Positions 1 through 7,771 of a DNA stretch of 64,000 nt are shown piece by piece. Location: IMG/VR virus record IMGVR_UViG_3300044814_000017, positions 1 through 64,000 of that record. One strand, 5' to 3'. This DNA is from a virus. The notes beneath the pieces were generated by a model that saw only the letters and a list, made by a program, of their open reading frames with translations, searched no databases and had not been told where the DNA came from. The position numbers and the translations under genes are program-made. Numbering within the stretch: position 1 is the stretch's first letter; each line of letters starts with the position of its first letter.

Positions 1-2
1 CA

Positions 3-200
3 CGTTTTCAGACGCGCCGCAAAACCGATCAAGAGTTTGAGCTTGAGAAGCTAAAACTGATCAACCAAGAGGCCGTTAACGTTCGCCAATCAAATGTTGA
101 CCGCGAAGTGAAGCTAGGCCAGATCGCCGCCAATCGACAGATTGAGATCGCCCGCATTGAAGGCGGAATGGTGGATGTGAAAGTCGCAGGAGAAGTATAG
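3..200 (+). CDS. Partial hydrophilic coiled-coil protein (3' end only)
   Basis: An open frame enters from the left edge and ends at TAG 198-200. The 65 visible residues are very rich in Glu, Lys, Arg and Gln with heptad-like spacing, consistent with the C-terminal part of an alpha-helical or coiled-coil protein. The stop shares its last base with the GTG start of the next gene, so the two are translationally coupled. The family cannot be told from this fragment. The rightward direction matches the virion genes at the other end of the window, so it could belong to the tail end of the late region. Confidence 0.6.
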   Translation, partial: RFQTRRKTDQEFELEKLKLINQEAVNVRQSNVDREVKLGQIAANRQIEIARIEGGMVDVKVAGEV

Positions 201-514
201 TGAACCCGGAACTTATCGTTACCGCCATTGGCGGCGTCGTCAGTTTAATTAACACGGTTCTGCCGCTGATCCACAAGGGACCGGCGGGAAGTGTCGCAAT
301 GGGCGGTGTGGTTAATACGCTGACCGCAATCGCACCCTTGGTTGTTGATCAAGTTGGGGTGGTCATTACCGGTGTGAAGAACGTTGTCGCATCGGTAGGG
401 TCTCATCCGGCCACGACCGATGCACAGCGCGCCTCTTTGGCGGCGTTCGATAAGCAAGTTGACGATGCTTGGGACGCTATCGAATTCCAGCTTGATCCGG
501 ATGGAAAAGCCTGA
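200..514 (+). CDS. Small phage protein with hydrophobic segments (unknown)
   Basis: 104 residues, GTG start overlapping the previous stop by one base. The N-terminal half has two hydrophobic stretches (about residues 4-24 and 34-64) rich in Val, Ile and Gly; the C-terminus is acidic and hydrophilic. This could be a membrane-associated lysis-region protein, but no family motif is recognisable. Position next to a protein with a C-terminal membrane anchor and a signal-peptide protein fits a lysis or late-end cassette; that role is inferred from context only. Confidence 0.6.
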   Translation: MNPELIVTAIGGVVSLINTVLPLIHKGPAGSVAMGGVVNTLTAIAPLVVDQVGVVITGVKNVVASVGSHPATTDAQRASLAAFDKQVDDAWDAIEFQLDPDGKA

Positions 515-522
515 GACTGGTT

Positions 523-966
523 GTGGTTGAAAAATCTACCATTATTGATCCGACAAAAAATGTCCTTGATCTAGTCGCAGCGCAAGAGAAGTTTCGCGAT
601 GCATTGCGCGAGTCGGACCATAAATTTCTGACTTCAGAACTTCGACGCATTGAGGAGTCGGACGCGGCGGAAACACGACGGCTTGATCAGTTGCGCGCTC
701 AGGATGCGCGGTACGGCACTCTCATGGAGACAATGCGGAATGAGAAGATAGACTCATCCGCGAAGCTTCTAGCTAATCAGTTGCAGGAGATCAAGGGCGA
801 TATCCAGGTCGAACTTCGCAGTCTGAATCAGTTTCGCTGGGAAAGTGGTGGCAAAACAACCGGCTCAAATTTGATTGCCTACATCATCGTGCAAGTCGTG
901 TTGACGATCGCTGGTCTAGGTACCCTAATCGGCGTGATGTATGCTATTTTTAAGCCAGCACACTGA
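523..966 (+). CDS. Coiled-coil protein with C-terminal membrane anchor
   Basis: 147 residues, GTG start. Residues 20-100 are charged and helical (coiled-coil-like) and the last 30 residues contain one strong transmembrane segment (LIAYIIVQVVLTIAGLG region) followed by a short cytoplasmic or periplasmic tail. Phage proteins of this shape occur next to lysis genes, and a spanin- or holin-accessory role is possible but not shown. It is followed after one base by the amber-containing signal-peptide gene. Confidence 0.6.
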   Translation: MVEKSTIIDPTKNVLDLVAAQEKFRDALRESDHKFLTSELRRIEESDAAETRRLDQLRAQDARYGTLMETMRNEKIDSSAKLLANQLQEIKGDIQVELRSLNQFRWESGGKTTGSNLIAYIIVQVVLTIAGLGTLIGVMYAIFKPAH

Positions 967-967
967 C

Positions 968-1168
968 GTGACTCGCGCCGTCGCCTTCCTATTGCTGCTC
1001 ACCACGCCAGCCCTAGCCGCAGATGTAAACCCTATCCCATGCTAGCAGGTCAGAGCCGCAGTCAAGTTGCTGGGCAGCGCGGATGCCGCTGAGAAAGAAG
1101 CGCTGGCCCGTGGCTATACCAAAGAGCAGATTGCAGTGGCGCGCAGGAAGTGTTTAGCGAAACCTTAG
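968..1168 (+). pseudogene. Small secreted protein with in-frame amber codon
   Basis: GTG start at 968 gives a clean signal peptide (hydrophobic LLLL core, PALAA cleavage region). Codon 26 is TAG (1043-1045), immediately after a Cys. The same frame continues for 40 more codons to a second TAG at 1166-1168, and the continuation looks coding: helical, Ala/Glu/Arg-rich, with a second Cys near the end. A single TGG-to-TAG change would explain it. Many neighbouring genes end in TAG directly before another start, so whole-genome stop recoding is unlikely. Either a recent pseudogene, a suppressed amber, or a sequencing error. It overlaps the convergent minus-strand gene by 4 bases. Confidence 0.5.
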
Positions 1169-1344
1169 CTGGCATTTTCTGGTATAAAGCTCGCTTTCCA
1201 GCCCTTGACCTTGATGTAGTCTCTTGCCTCATCATCGGTTTTTCCAACCAAATATTTGATAATAGGCGCTGCCCGCCTGATTATGCCACCGTCTGTTTCA
1301 AAGCCTGCGACAAAATGTGGCGCGACTACCCGAATAAGCGTCAT
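1165..1344 (-). CDS. Small conserved phage protein (RVVAPHFVAGFE type)
   Basis: 59 residues, ATG at 1344, stop TAA at 1165-1167. The N-terminus RVVAPHFVAGFE resembles a small protein I recall from rhizobial phages; function unknown. It is the last gene of the leftward operon and runs convergently into the end of the amber-containing rightward gene, overlapping it by 4 bases. No clear terminator separates the two converging units. Confidence 0.6.
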   Translation of the reverse strand: MTLIRVVAPHFVAGFETDGGIIRRAAPIIKYLVGKTDDEARDYIKVKGWKASFIPENAS

Positions 1345-1350
1345 GACACG

Positions 1351-1602
1351 CTAATCCGTTCCCGCCCATCCGTCTTCGGTGCATAAATTGCCAAGACAAC
1401 TTCGCCTGCAGTCGTCAATCTTATTGCAAATACCGGCTTTCCGATAAAGCCATACCGGCGGCGCAAACTCGGCCCATTTGCGGTCAACGAGGCGTTGTCC
1501 GATTTGGCGCTTAACTGCTATCCCAACTGGCCAACCCTTTGATCGGCGCTGAACGTCTTTCATCATTTTCAGTTGGGCTGGCGTAGGGCCATCACATGTC
1601 AT
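1351..1602 (-). CDS. Small phage protein, unknown
   Basis: 83 residues; ATG overlaps the stop of the upstream gene as ATGA. The sequence is basic with several Trp and four Cys clustered in the last 30 residues, which could bind metal, but there is no standard zinc-finger spacing. It lies near the distal end of the leftward early operon. Confidence 0.6.
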   Translation of the reverse strand: MTCDGPTPAQLKMMKDVQRRSKGWPVGIAVKRQIGQRLVDRKWAEFAPPVWLYRKAGICNKIDDCRRSCLGNLCTEDGWAGTD

Positions 1603-1991
1603 CGCACGCTAATCCTATGCAAACAGGTTTCATTCGGTGCATACCGCTCCGGTCCATTCCCTGACGGCGACGCCAGCATACCAACAATCAGCAGCGACCG
1701 CTCAATTGATTCCGCGAGAGCAAATATAGGCGCGAACAACATCATCAGCCTGCCGTCAATTATTGTGGCGAGCATGGCGTGGACTTCGCGCTGTACCATT
1801 TTGTGATCCATGATGGGGCCATGCTTGTAGCCAAACTGTTCTCGCCATGCGGCGGATGTGGCCTGCACGGCATTATTCCAGCGCACCATGCGCTCAATCC
1901 GTTCCGCTGCAGCACGTGTCCGGACGGCGGTTATGTGAGAGTCCAGATAATCACCGATGCAACGGCGTTCTGTTTCGGAGAGATATATCAT
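1599..1991 (-). CDS. Hypothetical early protein
   Basis: 130 residues, ATGA overlap with the gene upstream. Mostly helical and basic (Arg and Glu pairs) with a hydrophobic patch around residues 72-92 (IIDGRLMMLFAPIFALAE), which may be a buried helix rather than a membrane segment. No family recognised. Its place in the tightly overlapped leftward operon supports it as a real gene. Confidence 0.6.
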   Translation of the reverse strand: MIYLSETERRCIGDYLDSHITAVRTRAAAERIERMVRWNNAVQATSAAWREQFGYKHGPIMDHKMVQREVHAMLATIIDGRLMMLFAPIFALAESIERSLLIVGMLASPSGNGPERYAPNETCLHRISVR

Positions 1992-2533
1992 TGGTCTTTA
2001 CCAATCCGAAAATCCAGAACCTCGTAACTATTATCATCCAGCCGTCGCAACCGAAGTGTGAAATCATCGCCCTTTGGGTGAGTGATATTCCTTGCTAGTC
2101 GGAGGCATCTGGTTGAGATGAATTCGTTATTTAGCGGGCGCACAAGATAAAACTGATTCACGCCCCCGCTGTTGAGGCGCGTCTTCAACTCAGATGAATG
2201 GACTTGTCGTTTTGCCGCTTCTCGTAAGGCAATGGCATACCGATTGATGTTTGCAGTATGCTCCTCGCCCAAGAATACGTATCGGCAAACGCGCTGGTAA
2301 ATGTCACTTGAGCGCTCAACATATTGTCTATTCTTAGTACCGCGCGGCAACTCCGATATCATCTTGCCCAATAGCACATCTTGATTAATGTCATTGTTGG
2401 CTAACTCGCAGACCTGCATTGCGATTGCGAGCGCGTCATAGAGCGCCGTGTTAGCCCCGCGCTTGCGCATGGGCATCAATGCGCGCGCCTTCAGGAGAAG
2501 ATCAGCTACATTCGCTGGATTGGGTGCTAGCAT
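1988..2533 (-). CDS. Hypothetical early protein, about 181 aa
   Basis: I place the start at the ATG at 2533 because a GGAGG lies five bases upstream of it, inside the longer open frame that begins at 2545. The protein is helical, basic and soluble and ends in a run of strands with several Leu-Arg repeats. No motif recognised. It overlaps the gene upstream by about 30 bases, in keeping with the compact operon. Confidence 0.6.
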   Translation of the reverse strand: MLAPNPANVADLLLKARALMPMRKRGANTALYDALAIAMQVCELANNDINQDVLLGKMISELPRGTKNRQYVERSSDIYQRVCRYVFLGEEHTANINRYAIALREAAKRQVHSSELKTRLNSGGVNQFYLVRPLNNEFISTRCLRLARNITHPKGDDFTLRLRRLDDNSYEVLDFRIGKDQ

Positions 2534-2750
2534 TCTGGCCTCCATTTCGGTTTTGGAGATTGTCTCTCAGTTCATGCCGTCTTTCCATCTCCTGTCTGAG
2601 GACTGAATCAAGGTCCGCGCCCCGCCATCCGAGAATAAAGAGGCTTGCGCGAAGCACGTCTGGCGAGAATTCGCCGTCCCGAAAGCGGCTCAGGATTGCC
2701 GCTTGGCGCTCTGTGGTTTCCTCTGCGGTGCGATATGTCATCGGCTTCAC
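2502..2750 (-). CDS. Hypothetical early protein
   Basis: 82 residues from a GTG that overlaps the upstream stop (GTGA); an internal ATG at 2741 is an alternative start. The centre (SPDVLRASLFILGWRGADLD) looks like a compact helical domain. Function unknown; supported by operon position and overlapping start/stop geometry. Confidence 0.55.
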   Translation of the reverse strand: MKPMTYRTAEETTERQAAILSRFRDGEFSPDVLRASLFILGWRGADLDSVLRQEMERRHELRDNLQNRNGGQNASTQSSECS

Positions 2751-3067
2751 TCGATTAAGCGGGTTGCAATCGGTTCTGTGGATTTTGCGTAATAACCCTC
2801 AAGGTACGCGAGACGTTCGGCGCGCTCAGCGGATTGGGCTCGGAAACCGGCATATTCGGATTGGACCCGCTCAAGCTGGCTTTGAGCTACGGACAGTGAT
2901 GTTTCCAAACCGCTTATTTCTGTGAAATGGCGCTGGTCTCTCTTTTCGAATGAATCGATGCGTTGGCGCAGTACTTCAATCGTCTTAGACGCTTGGATCA
3001 TTTGCCGATGTTGCCACCGGATTGTTGTGGATGACTTCTCGCCCTTTGGTCTTTTCGGAAACGACAT
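2747..3067 (-). CDS. Coiled-coil early protein
   Basis: 106 residues. A basic N-terminus (about 30 residues) is followed by a long heptad-rich coiled coil from about residue 30 to 95 (many Glu, Arg, Gln and Leu). The ATG overlaps the stop of the exonuclease gene (TAATG), so the two are coupled. It may be a structural partner in the recombination cassette, but nothing in the sequence names a function. Confidence 0.6.
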   Translation of the reverse strand: MSFPKRPKGEKSSTTIRWQHRQMIQASKTIEVLRQRIDSFEKRDQRHFTEISGLETSLSVAQSQLERVQSEYAGFRAQSAERAERLAYLEGYYAKSTEPIATRLIE

Positions 3068-3717
3068 TATTCCCTCCCTTTTGCCATATGGATCGCCGGC
3101 ATTTGCAGGCAGTCCAGCTCAATAAGTTTCAATAGAATGGCAGTTGCAGCGCGGGCATCGCCCAAGCCGGTATGCTTCGCATCCTGCTCAATGCCGAAAT
3201 GGGTGCAACAATCGGACAGGCCAGGCCAGCCCTTTTTGCCATTCGCCTTTATGATGCCTAGGCCATGACAACTGCGCATGAGACAAGTGTTTTGAGTTTT
3301 GTTGAACATATCGTCCAGCCCAGCGCGCCGTAACTCGCCGCGAAGAATTTTGCAGTCGAATTGCGCACCGAAGGCGACGACTATTCGTCCGTCATTGATC
3401 GCGTTCCGATATTCTGATAGGGCTTCGGATATCTCGCGGCCGTGCTCATTAAGAAAGTCAGTCGTCAAGCCATTGATGGCGGCGGCCTCGTTGTCCATCG
3501 CCCAATTGTCAGGGCGGACATATAGCGCAACTTCGCGTTCAAATTGCAGGTTCTCATCAAGAAATATCATGGCCAATTCAGCAAGGCGAGGCTGGCCTTC
3601 GGCGTCGGCTGGGACTGGCCTACCCTCTGCGTCCTTATATTTTGGAAGTCCCGATGTTTCTGTATCTATCACCACATAGCGGGGCTTGTCGGATGTGGGC
3701 TGCGCTTGATCGTTCAT
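3067..3717 (-). CDS. DEDDh 3'-5' exonuclease (DnaQ-like)
   Basis: 216 residues. Exo I motif with DTETSGL at residues 18-24 provides the first catalytic Asp and Glu; Exo II is in VAFGAQFDCKIL around residue 118; Exo III is HTGLGDARAA around residue 186, giving the His and Asp of the DEDDh class. The length matches stand-alone epsilon-like exonucleases. It would remove nucleotides from 3' ends of DNA (or RNA) during phage replication or recombination. It sits in the same operon as the RecT/Bet annealase, and exonuclease plus annealase is a usual pairing, although this enzyme is not a classical lambda Exo/RecE partner. Confidence 0.85.
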   Translation of the reverse strand: MNDQAQPTSDKPRYVVIDTETSGLPKYKDAEGRPVPADAEGQPRLAELAMIFLDENLQFEREVALYVRPDNWAMDNEAAAINGLTTDFLNEHGREISEALSEYRNAINDGRIVVAFGAQFDCKILRGELRRAGLDDMFNKTQNTCLMRSCHGLGIIKANGKKGWPGLSDCCTHFGIEQDAKHTGLGDARAATAILLKLIELDCLQMPAIHMAKGRE

Positions 3718-3736
3718 GAGTTGGCTCCTGTGAGGG

Positions 3737-4165
3737 CTAGGAACGGCGCTGGATGCGCTCTAATGGATTTTGGCTCGCCTCTGCGACGAACGTAGGGTGC
3801 TTGATCTTCATGTGTCGGGCCATCTGCCCTACGGTGCGATTACAGCACGGGCAGACTCCAGCAGCGGAGCGTTTCTTGACCTTTGCTGCTTTGGCCCGTT
3901 CTGCGACTAGTTCCCGTTCCTTCGCCCGGATTTCGTCGTCCCGCTGGGCGAGTTGCTGTTTTATTAGGTCTCGTTCGCGGCGGGTTTTCTCGCTCTCAGA
4001 TTGTTCTTTGCTCCAGCCTTGGGAATGACCATTGCAGCAATGATGGTAGCCGCCTCTTTCGCGCTGGTTGTCCATCATTGCCTTTGGCGCGGTATAGGTG
4101 ACGCCGCACGTAATACAGGTTTGCCATTCGTGAACTGCGCCATTGATCAAAACAGTTCCACTCAT
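3737..4165 (-). CDS. Zinc-finger protein with central coiled coil
   Basis: 142 residues. Three parts: an N-terminal CxxC (CITCGVTY) with a later His/Cys pair (HHCCNGH); a charged coiled-coil stretch from about 55 to 100; and a C-terminal C2H2-like finger CPCCNRTVGQMARHMKIKH. Such proteins in phages usually bind nucleic acid. Start ATG at 4165 overlaps the upstream stop (ATGA). Specific target unknown. Confidence 0.65.
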   Translation of the reverse strand: MSGTVLINGAVHEWQTCITCGVTYTAPKAMMDNQRERGGYHHCCNGHSQGWSKEQSESEKTRRERDLIKQQLAQRDDEIRAKERELVAERAKAAKVKKRSAAGVCPCCNRTVGQMARHMKIKHPTFVAEASQNPLERIQRRS

Positions 4166-4647
4166 TTAAAATCCTCATAGGCTGACACGGGAGGCTCAGA
4201 GCGTTCTAACGGCGGCAAGCCACTTCGCCGTCTGCGATAGTTTTCTTCGGCGTATTCCACAATATCAAAGCCCAAAAGTTGATTAAGCACGTAAATCCCG
4301 CGCGCCTTGAAGCGCTGGAATTCGTCCTCCTTCATTGCGGTTTCTGCGATACTCTTGGGCATAAATATCATTTCGCCGTCTAGTTTTTGGATTGGTCTTA
4401 CATGCCCAACCGCTACTTTGATTGCGTCACTCAATGCATCGGTATCTTGGAAGCCCTCAAGGTGGTCTAGAGCTGCGCGAACAATCACATGCCAATGCGC
4501 AAGGTTCTTTGCCGATCTGGATTTGCGATAGGAAAGAACGATAGATTCGCCATCCTTAATCGTTTCGAGCATTTCTTGAGCGGCAAGGTCGGCCGGCACA
4601 AAATGGTTGCCAACTCGCTGAAATAGCCTGCCGTCAAGTTCCGCCAT
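4162..4647 (-). CDS. DUF1367-like phage protein
   Basis: 161 residues. The layout (FVPAD near the N-terminus, a run of charged residues before KNLAHWHVI, then FMPKSIAETAMKEDEFQRF) resembles phage DUF1367 proteins, which sit in early recombination clusters and have no settled biochemical role. It lies between the recT-like gene (its ATG overlaps that stop) and the zinc-finger gene. Assignment is by motif memory, so moderate certainty. Confidence 0.55.
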   Translation of the reverse strand: MAELDGRLFQRVGNHFVPADLAAQEMLETIKDGESIVLSYRKSRSAKNLAHWHVIVRAALDHLEGFQDTDALSDAIKVAVGHVRPIQKLDGEMIFMPKSIAETAMKEDEFQRFKARGIYVLNQLLGFDIVEYAEENYRRRRSGLPPLERSEPPVSAYEDFK

Positions 4648-5978
4648 CAGTCCCCTCCCAACCTGCGGGAATGCTTGTCGTAGATTGCTTGGGCCAGATC
4701 GGTGTCAGGGGGGAATTGGAGTTTGCTTACGAGCGGCTCGCAAACTTTATTCCAGCAATCCTCCAAGTTGTCCGCATCTTCGACTGCGGCGAGTTCACGC
4801 TCGATCGCGGCCAAGATTTCCTCCGGATCGCCGCCGACGCCCAAGGATGGTGCGCCTTTATCATCCATCTCAGATGGCGGCGCAGCTTTGGCAGCCTTGT
4901 CCTCAGCTTTCTTCTGCGCGTCCCGCAGCCTTTGCATGACATTCTCAGTGACCTTGTGGATGGTCGCGTAAACACTAGACTTGCCCTTTTCCAGCCTGAT
5001 AAGCGGCCCGGCTTGCTCGGGGCTGTGATCGTGTTCTTTGAAGGGCTTGGAATTCTTGTCAATCCAGCCGTAGACCGTTGCGATATCTGGCGATGTATTG
5101 ATCAGGTCGATGTATTGATTCGCCCAAGTCTCATAGGAATGCCCCGCGCCGGGGATACGGAAGGGTTCTGGCGGCTTATTGCCAGCCTTGGCGGCAGGGG
5201 TAGGGGTCGCCTTTGGCGCTGTCCTAGGCGGTCCTGAACTAATCGGGTCAGGTTTCTGTTCGCGGGGCGGCGGGGTGTTGTCGTGGGCTTGCTCGGGTTC
5301 TGGATTTTTCGTTGCCTCAATCTGTTTCTGTTCACTTGGCAATACGGTGATTTGGCGTGGCGGGCCGACATCCCTGTTCGGATCAATGGCTGCGATTTTC
5401 TCGCCCTCATCCTCGTCATAGATGCCGGAAAATCCGAACGCATAGCGAGCGGCCTGAATGAGCGATTTGTGGCGCAGCATTCGGTGCTTCATTTTCCACG
5501 GCTCAGTCTGTCGGAAGCATTCCGCATAATATTCTGTCACCACGACGGGGTGCTTGCGGTCTTTCCGATACATGCTGCATGTGCATGAAACCAGCTTCTC
5601 GCCGTCATGCTCCATTTCAAAGCTGAAACCGTCACATTGGCCCTGCGCGTTTACGAGGTTTACCCAGCCATCCACAGACACGATTGGCACAATGCCACCG
5701 CCGCGCGACGGAAACGCATAGATTTCCTTCGTGAGTGGATTGAGGTTATATTCTTTGGCGACCATAAGGAACGCAGCGAATTGTGCCGGAGAACAATCCT
5801 TCGGCACTACGGTAGCGCGCAGCGCAGCCTCGAATGCCGACGCCTCCATGTGAAAGCGGTTCGCCATATCGTTGATGACGGATTTGATCTGCGGTTTTGA
5901 TGGCTCAGCAATAGTCATTTCGGTTGTCTGCACGGCTTCGCCTTTCGGTTTGTTCTTTGAGCCTTTGGTTCTCGGCAT
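4647..5978 (-). CDS. bet: RecT/Bet-family single-strand annealing protein
   Basis: 443 residues from the ATG at 5978, chosen because AGGA lies a few bases upstream; a longer frame from 6032 overlaps the upstream gene. The core at about residues 40-215 has the RecT/Bet pattern: SPAQFAAFLMVAKEYNLNP, a PIVSVDGW segment and RMLRHKSLIQAARYAFG near the end. The C-terminal half is Pro/Lys-rich and low in complexity, then helical and acidic, longer than typical Bet (about 260) and possibly a partner-binding tail. Role: annealing complementary single strands during phage recombination and repair. Confidence 0.88.
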   Translation of the reverse strand: MPRTKGSKNKPKGEAVQTTEMTIAEPSKPQIKSVINDMANRFHMEASAFEAALRATVVPKDCSPAQFAAFLMVAKEYNLNPLTKEIYAFPSRGGGIVPIVSVDGWVNLVNAQGQCDGFSFEMEHDGEKLVSCTCSMYRKDRKHPVVVTEYYAECFRQTEPWKMKHRMLRHKSLIQAARYAFGFSGIYDEDEGEKIAAIDPNRDVGPPRQITVLPSEQKQIEATKNPEPEQAHDNTPPPREQKPDPISSGPPRTAPKATPTPAAKAGNKPPEPFRIPGAGHSYETWANQYIDLINTSPDIATVYGWIDKNSKPFKEHDHSPEQAGPLIRLEKGKSSVYATIHKVTENVMQRLRDAQKKAEDKAAKAAPPSEMDDKGAPSLGVGGDPEEILAAIERELAAVEDADNLEDCWNKVCEPLVSKLQFPPDTDLAQAIYDKHSRRLGGD

Positions 5979-5988
5979 TTGATGATTC

Positions 5989-6261
5989 CTAGAATGGCAT
6001 ATCGTCGTTGAGTTTGGGGCGATTGGCGTCAACCTGATTGCGGATGGCCTTCAGTTCCAGATCAGCTTGCGATATTGCGCCTCGTAATTGATTGCGCTGG
6101 CGATAGAGCGTTTCGACCTCGTTACGAAGTGTCGGAATATCAGCCAAAACCGGACTTTCTCCGCTGACTTGGTTGCGTACCCAAGTGGATAATTCCAGCA
6201 AGACATCCTCTGGCGCGTCGCCCTCTTCCACGGTCGCTAGGAGCAATATTATGTTCATCAC
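5989..6261 (-). CDS. Small coiled-coil early protein
   Basis: 90 residues, acidic N-terminal half and a heptad-rich helix from about 44 to 75. Begins about 10 bases after the end of the next gene upstream and ends 10 bases before the recT-like start. Unknown function; possibly a partner of the annealase or of the adjacent coiled-coil protein. Confidence 0.6.
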   Translation of the reverse strand: MMNIILLLATVEEGDAPEDVLLELSTWVRNQVSGESPVLADIPTLRNEVETLYRQRNQLRGAISQADLELKAIRNQVDANRPKLNDDMPF

Positions 6262-6270
6262 CGCAGTCCG

Positions 6271-7299
6271 CTATCGCGGTATGACGCTGCGCTCTTCGGT
6301 CGTAATGCCATCTACACGAATGCCGGCGGTAAGGGCGGCTTGGCATAGACGGGTGAGCAGTTCATGCACTTCGAAGTGGGTTTTGAAGTGCAGAAATGCC
6401 TTTTCCACATCTATTTCTTTGATGAATTCCTTTGCCGTAACGCTGGCGGTACGACCGCTTGCACCCTTGATCTGTGTTGATGGCGGTGGCGTATTGACGA
6501 TTGGTGCAACGATGACAGGCGTGGGCGGCTCGGGCGCTAACTCGCCAGCAACCAATGCGGCGGCTGCCTCGCGATCATATTTGGCGCGGGCTTCCTCGTT
6601 TTGCTCATCCGCCTTGCGCTTGGCCTCGGCTTCCGCTTTTCGGGTTGCCGTAAGTTTTACATCGTTCCAAGCCTCTTGGGCCTTGCGGATGCGATCGGCG
6701 ACTGAGGCCGCGCCATTTCGCAGCGGAAACCACGTTCGGCGAATAGAGCTAATCTCATCAAGAAGCGGCTGACTCAACGATTCGTATTTCTTTTGTGCCG
6801 AGCCCTTGAGGGTCGTAAGGACCGATCGCAAGGTTTGAGCGCGTGCGGCTGCTTCGTCGGATTCGATTTTGTCGTAAGCTTTTGCGGCCTCAACAGCTTT
6901 GGATATTTCTAGCTTAAGGGATTCTTCTGCGTTAGCGCCGTTGATACCCGGATCAATCTCTGGCCCTTTGGCGGCTTGCGCTGCAGCGGCGTCGTTATCT
7001 AGCCACTCGCCAGTATCCATTCGATGCCAATATGCTTCCGACGAAATGACATTCTTGGTCCCGCAATACTCCCATATCCGTAGCGCTGCCTCTTCAGAAA
7101 CGCTCTTACCGTTAACGTGGCAACGCAGCGGCGCGTCGGGATGGGTTCTGTCGTACCAAAAATATACCGGATATGCGGTTTTGTCTTTGTTGTAACAGCG
7201 GTATTCGCCCTCCGCAGGATGGTCCGCATAACGCGGTCCGACAACACCCTTGAGACAATCGTCGTGCCATTTTCTGGTTTTATCGGACTGGTAGGTCAT
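6271..7299 (-). CDS. Large early protein with coiled coil (unknown)
   Basis: 342 residues. An N-terminal domain (residues 1-95) rich in Trp, Tyr, His and Cys (YRCYNKDKTAYPVYFWYD, then PLRCHVNG) looks like a compact, possibly DNA- or metal-binding fold. It is followed by a long Ala/Glu/Lys coiled coil (about 120-250), a Pro-rich linker, and a C-terminal domain that starts with RTASVTAKEF. Proteins of this design recur beside RecT in phages of alphaproteobacteria; function unknown. Confidence 0.6.
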   Translation of the reverse strand: MTYQSDKTRKWHDDCLKGVVGPRYADHPAEGEYRCYNKDKTAYPVYFWYDRTHPDAPLRCHVNGKSVSEEAALRIWEYCGTKNVISSEAYWHRMDTGEWLDNDAAAAQAAKGPEIDPGINGANAEESLKLEISKAVEAAKAYDKIESDEAAARAQTLRSVLTTLKGSAQKKYESLSQPLLDEISSIRRTWFPLRNGAASVADRIRKAQEAWNDVKLTATRKAEAEAKRKADEQNEEARAKYDREAAAALVAGELAPEPPTPVIVAPIVNTPPPSTQIKGASGRTASVTAKEFIKEIDVEKAFLHFKTHFEVHELLTRLCQAALTAGIRVDGITTEERSVIPR

Positions 7300-7302
7300 T
7301 TT

Positions 7303-7467
7303 CTACCCTCCCCCGGCGTCGACAACTTTGCGGAGCCGCGCAGAGATTTCAGTTAGCATGTCGTAGCGTTCTTGGACCGCCGCCTCAGAGAGGCCCGGCG
7401 GGTTGAGTTCGGCAAGCTCATCGCACCAGCTCGCTATTTCTTCGATTCCAGATTTCAGATCGGCCAT
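7303..7467 (-). CDS. 54-residue acidic helical protein
   Basis: The ATG at 7467 is preceded by AGGAGG at ideal spacing, one of the best ribosome sites in the operon. The 54 residues form two likely amphipathic helices (SGIEEIASWCDELAEL and AAVQERYDMLTEISARL). It ends four bases before the next start. Function unknown. Confidence 0.6.
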   Translation of the reverse strand: MADLKSGIEEIASWCDELAELNPPGLSEAAVQERYDMLTEISARLRKVVDAGGG

Positions 7468-7525
7468 TGTTTCCTCCTGCATTTAGTGGGTTTAAGCGTT
7501 TGCATGTCTTGACCGGATAAGCATG

Positions 7526-7771
7526 TCATTTCCTATCCTTTAATATCAAGCCCGCAAACTCTATCGCCAATTCAGCGCGGCGCATGTTTTTAACAAGGTT
7601 GTCCTCAGATATTTCGTAGGTGGTGAAGCGATTAGGGCAGACACGACATTTGCGGCGACGAATGATTGTCTTTTCGCCCATAAACGTTGTCGGCCTGCTA
7701 TCAATAACTTTCAGCGGGTTGTTGCACTTTGGGCAAAGATATGAGCGCTCACTGAGGGGCGGATTTGTCAT
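7526..7771 (-). CDS. NrdR-type zinc ribbon protein without ATP-cone
   Basis: 81 residues. CPKC at 13-16, DSRPT at 24-28, IRRRKCRVC at 37-45 and RFTTYE at 48-53 match the N-terminal zinc ribbon of the ribonucleotide reductase repressor NrdR. In cellular NrdR this ribbon binds NrdR boxes and is followed by an ATP-cone domain that senses dATP; here the cone is absent and the protein stops after a short basic helix. It may bind DNA at NrdR boxes without nucleotide sensing, thereby affecting host dNTP supply; that is inference. Confidence 0.7.
   Translation of the reverse strand: MTNPPLSERSYLCPKCNNPLKVIDSRPTTFMGEKTIIRRRKCRVCPNRFTTYEISEDNLVKNMRRAELAIEFAGLILKDRK

Noticed and set aside
968-1168. Genome-wide reassignment of TAG
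   Set aside because: Several genes end in TAG directly before or overlapping the next start (for example 198-200, 14727-14729, 28248-28250), so TAG acts as a normal stop here.
4671-5237. 188-codon plus-strand frame inside the recT-like gene
   Set aside because: Antisense shadow of a gene with clear RecT motifs; no ribosome site and no family resemblance.
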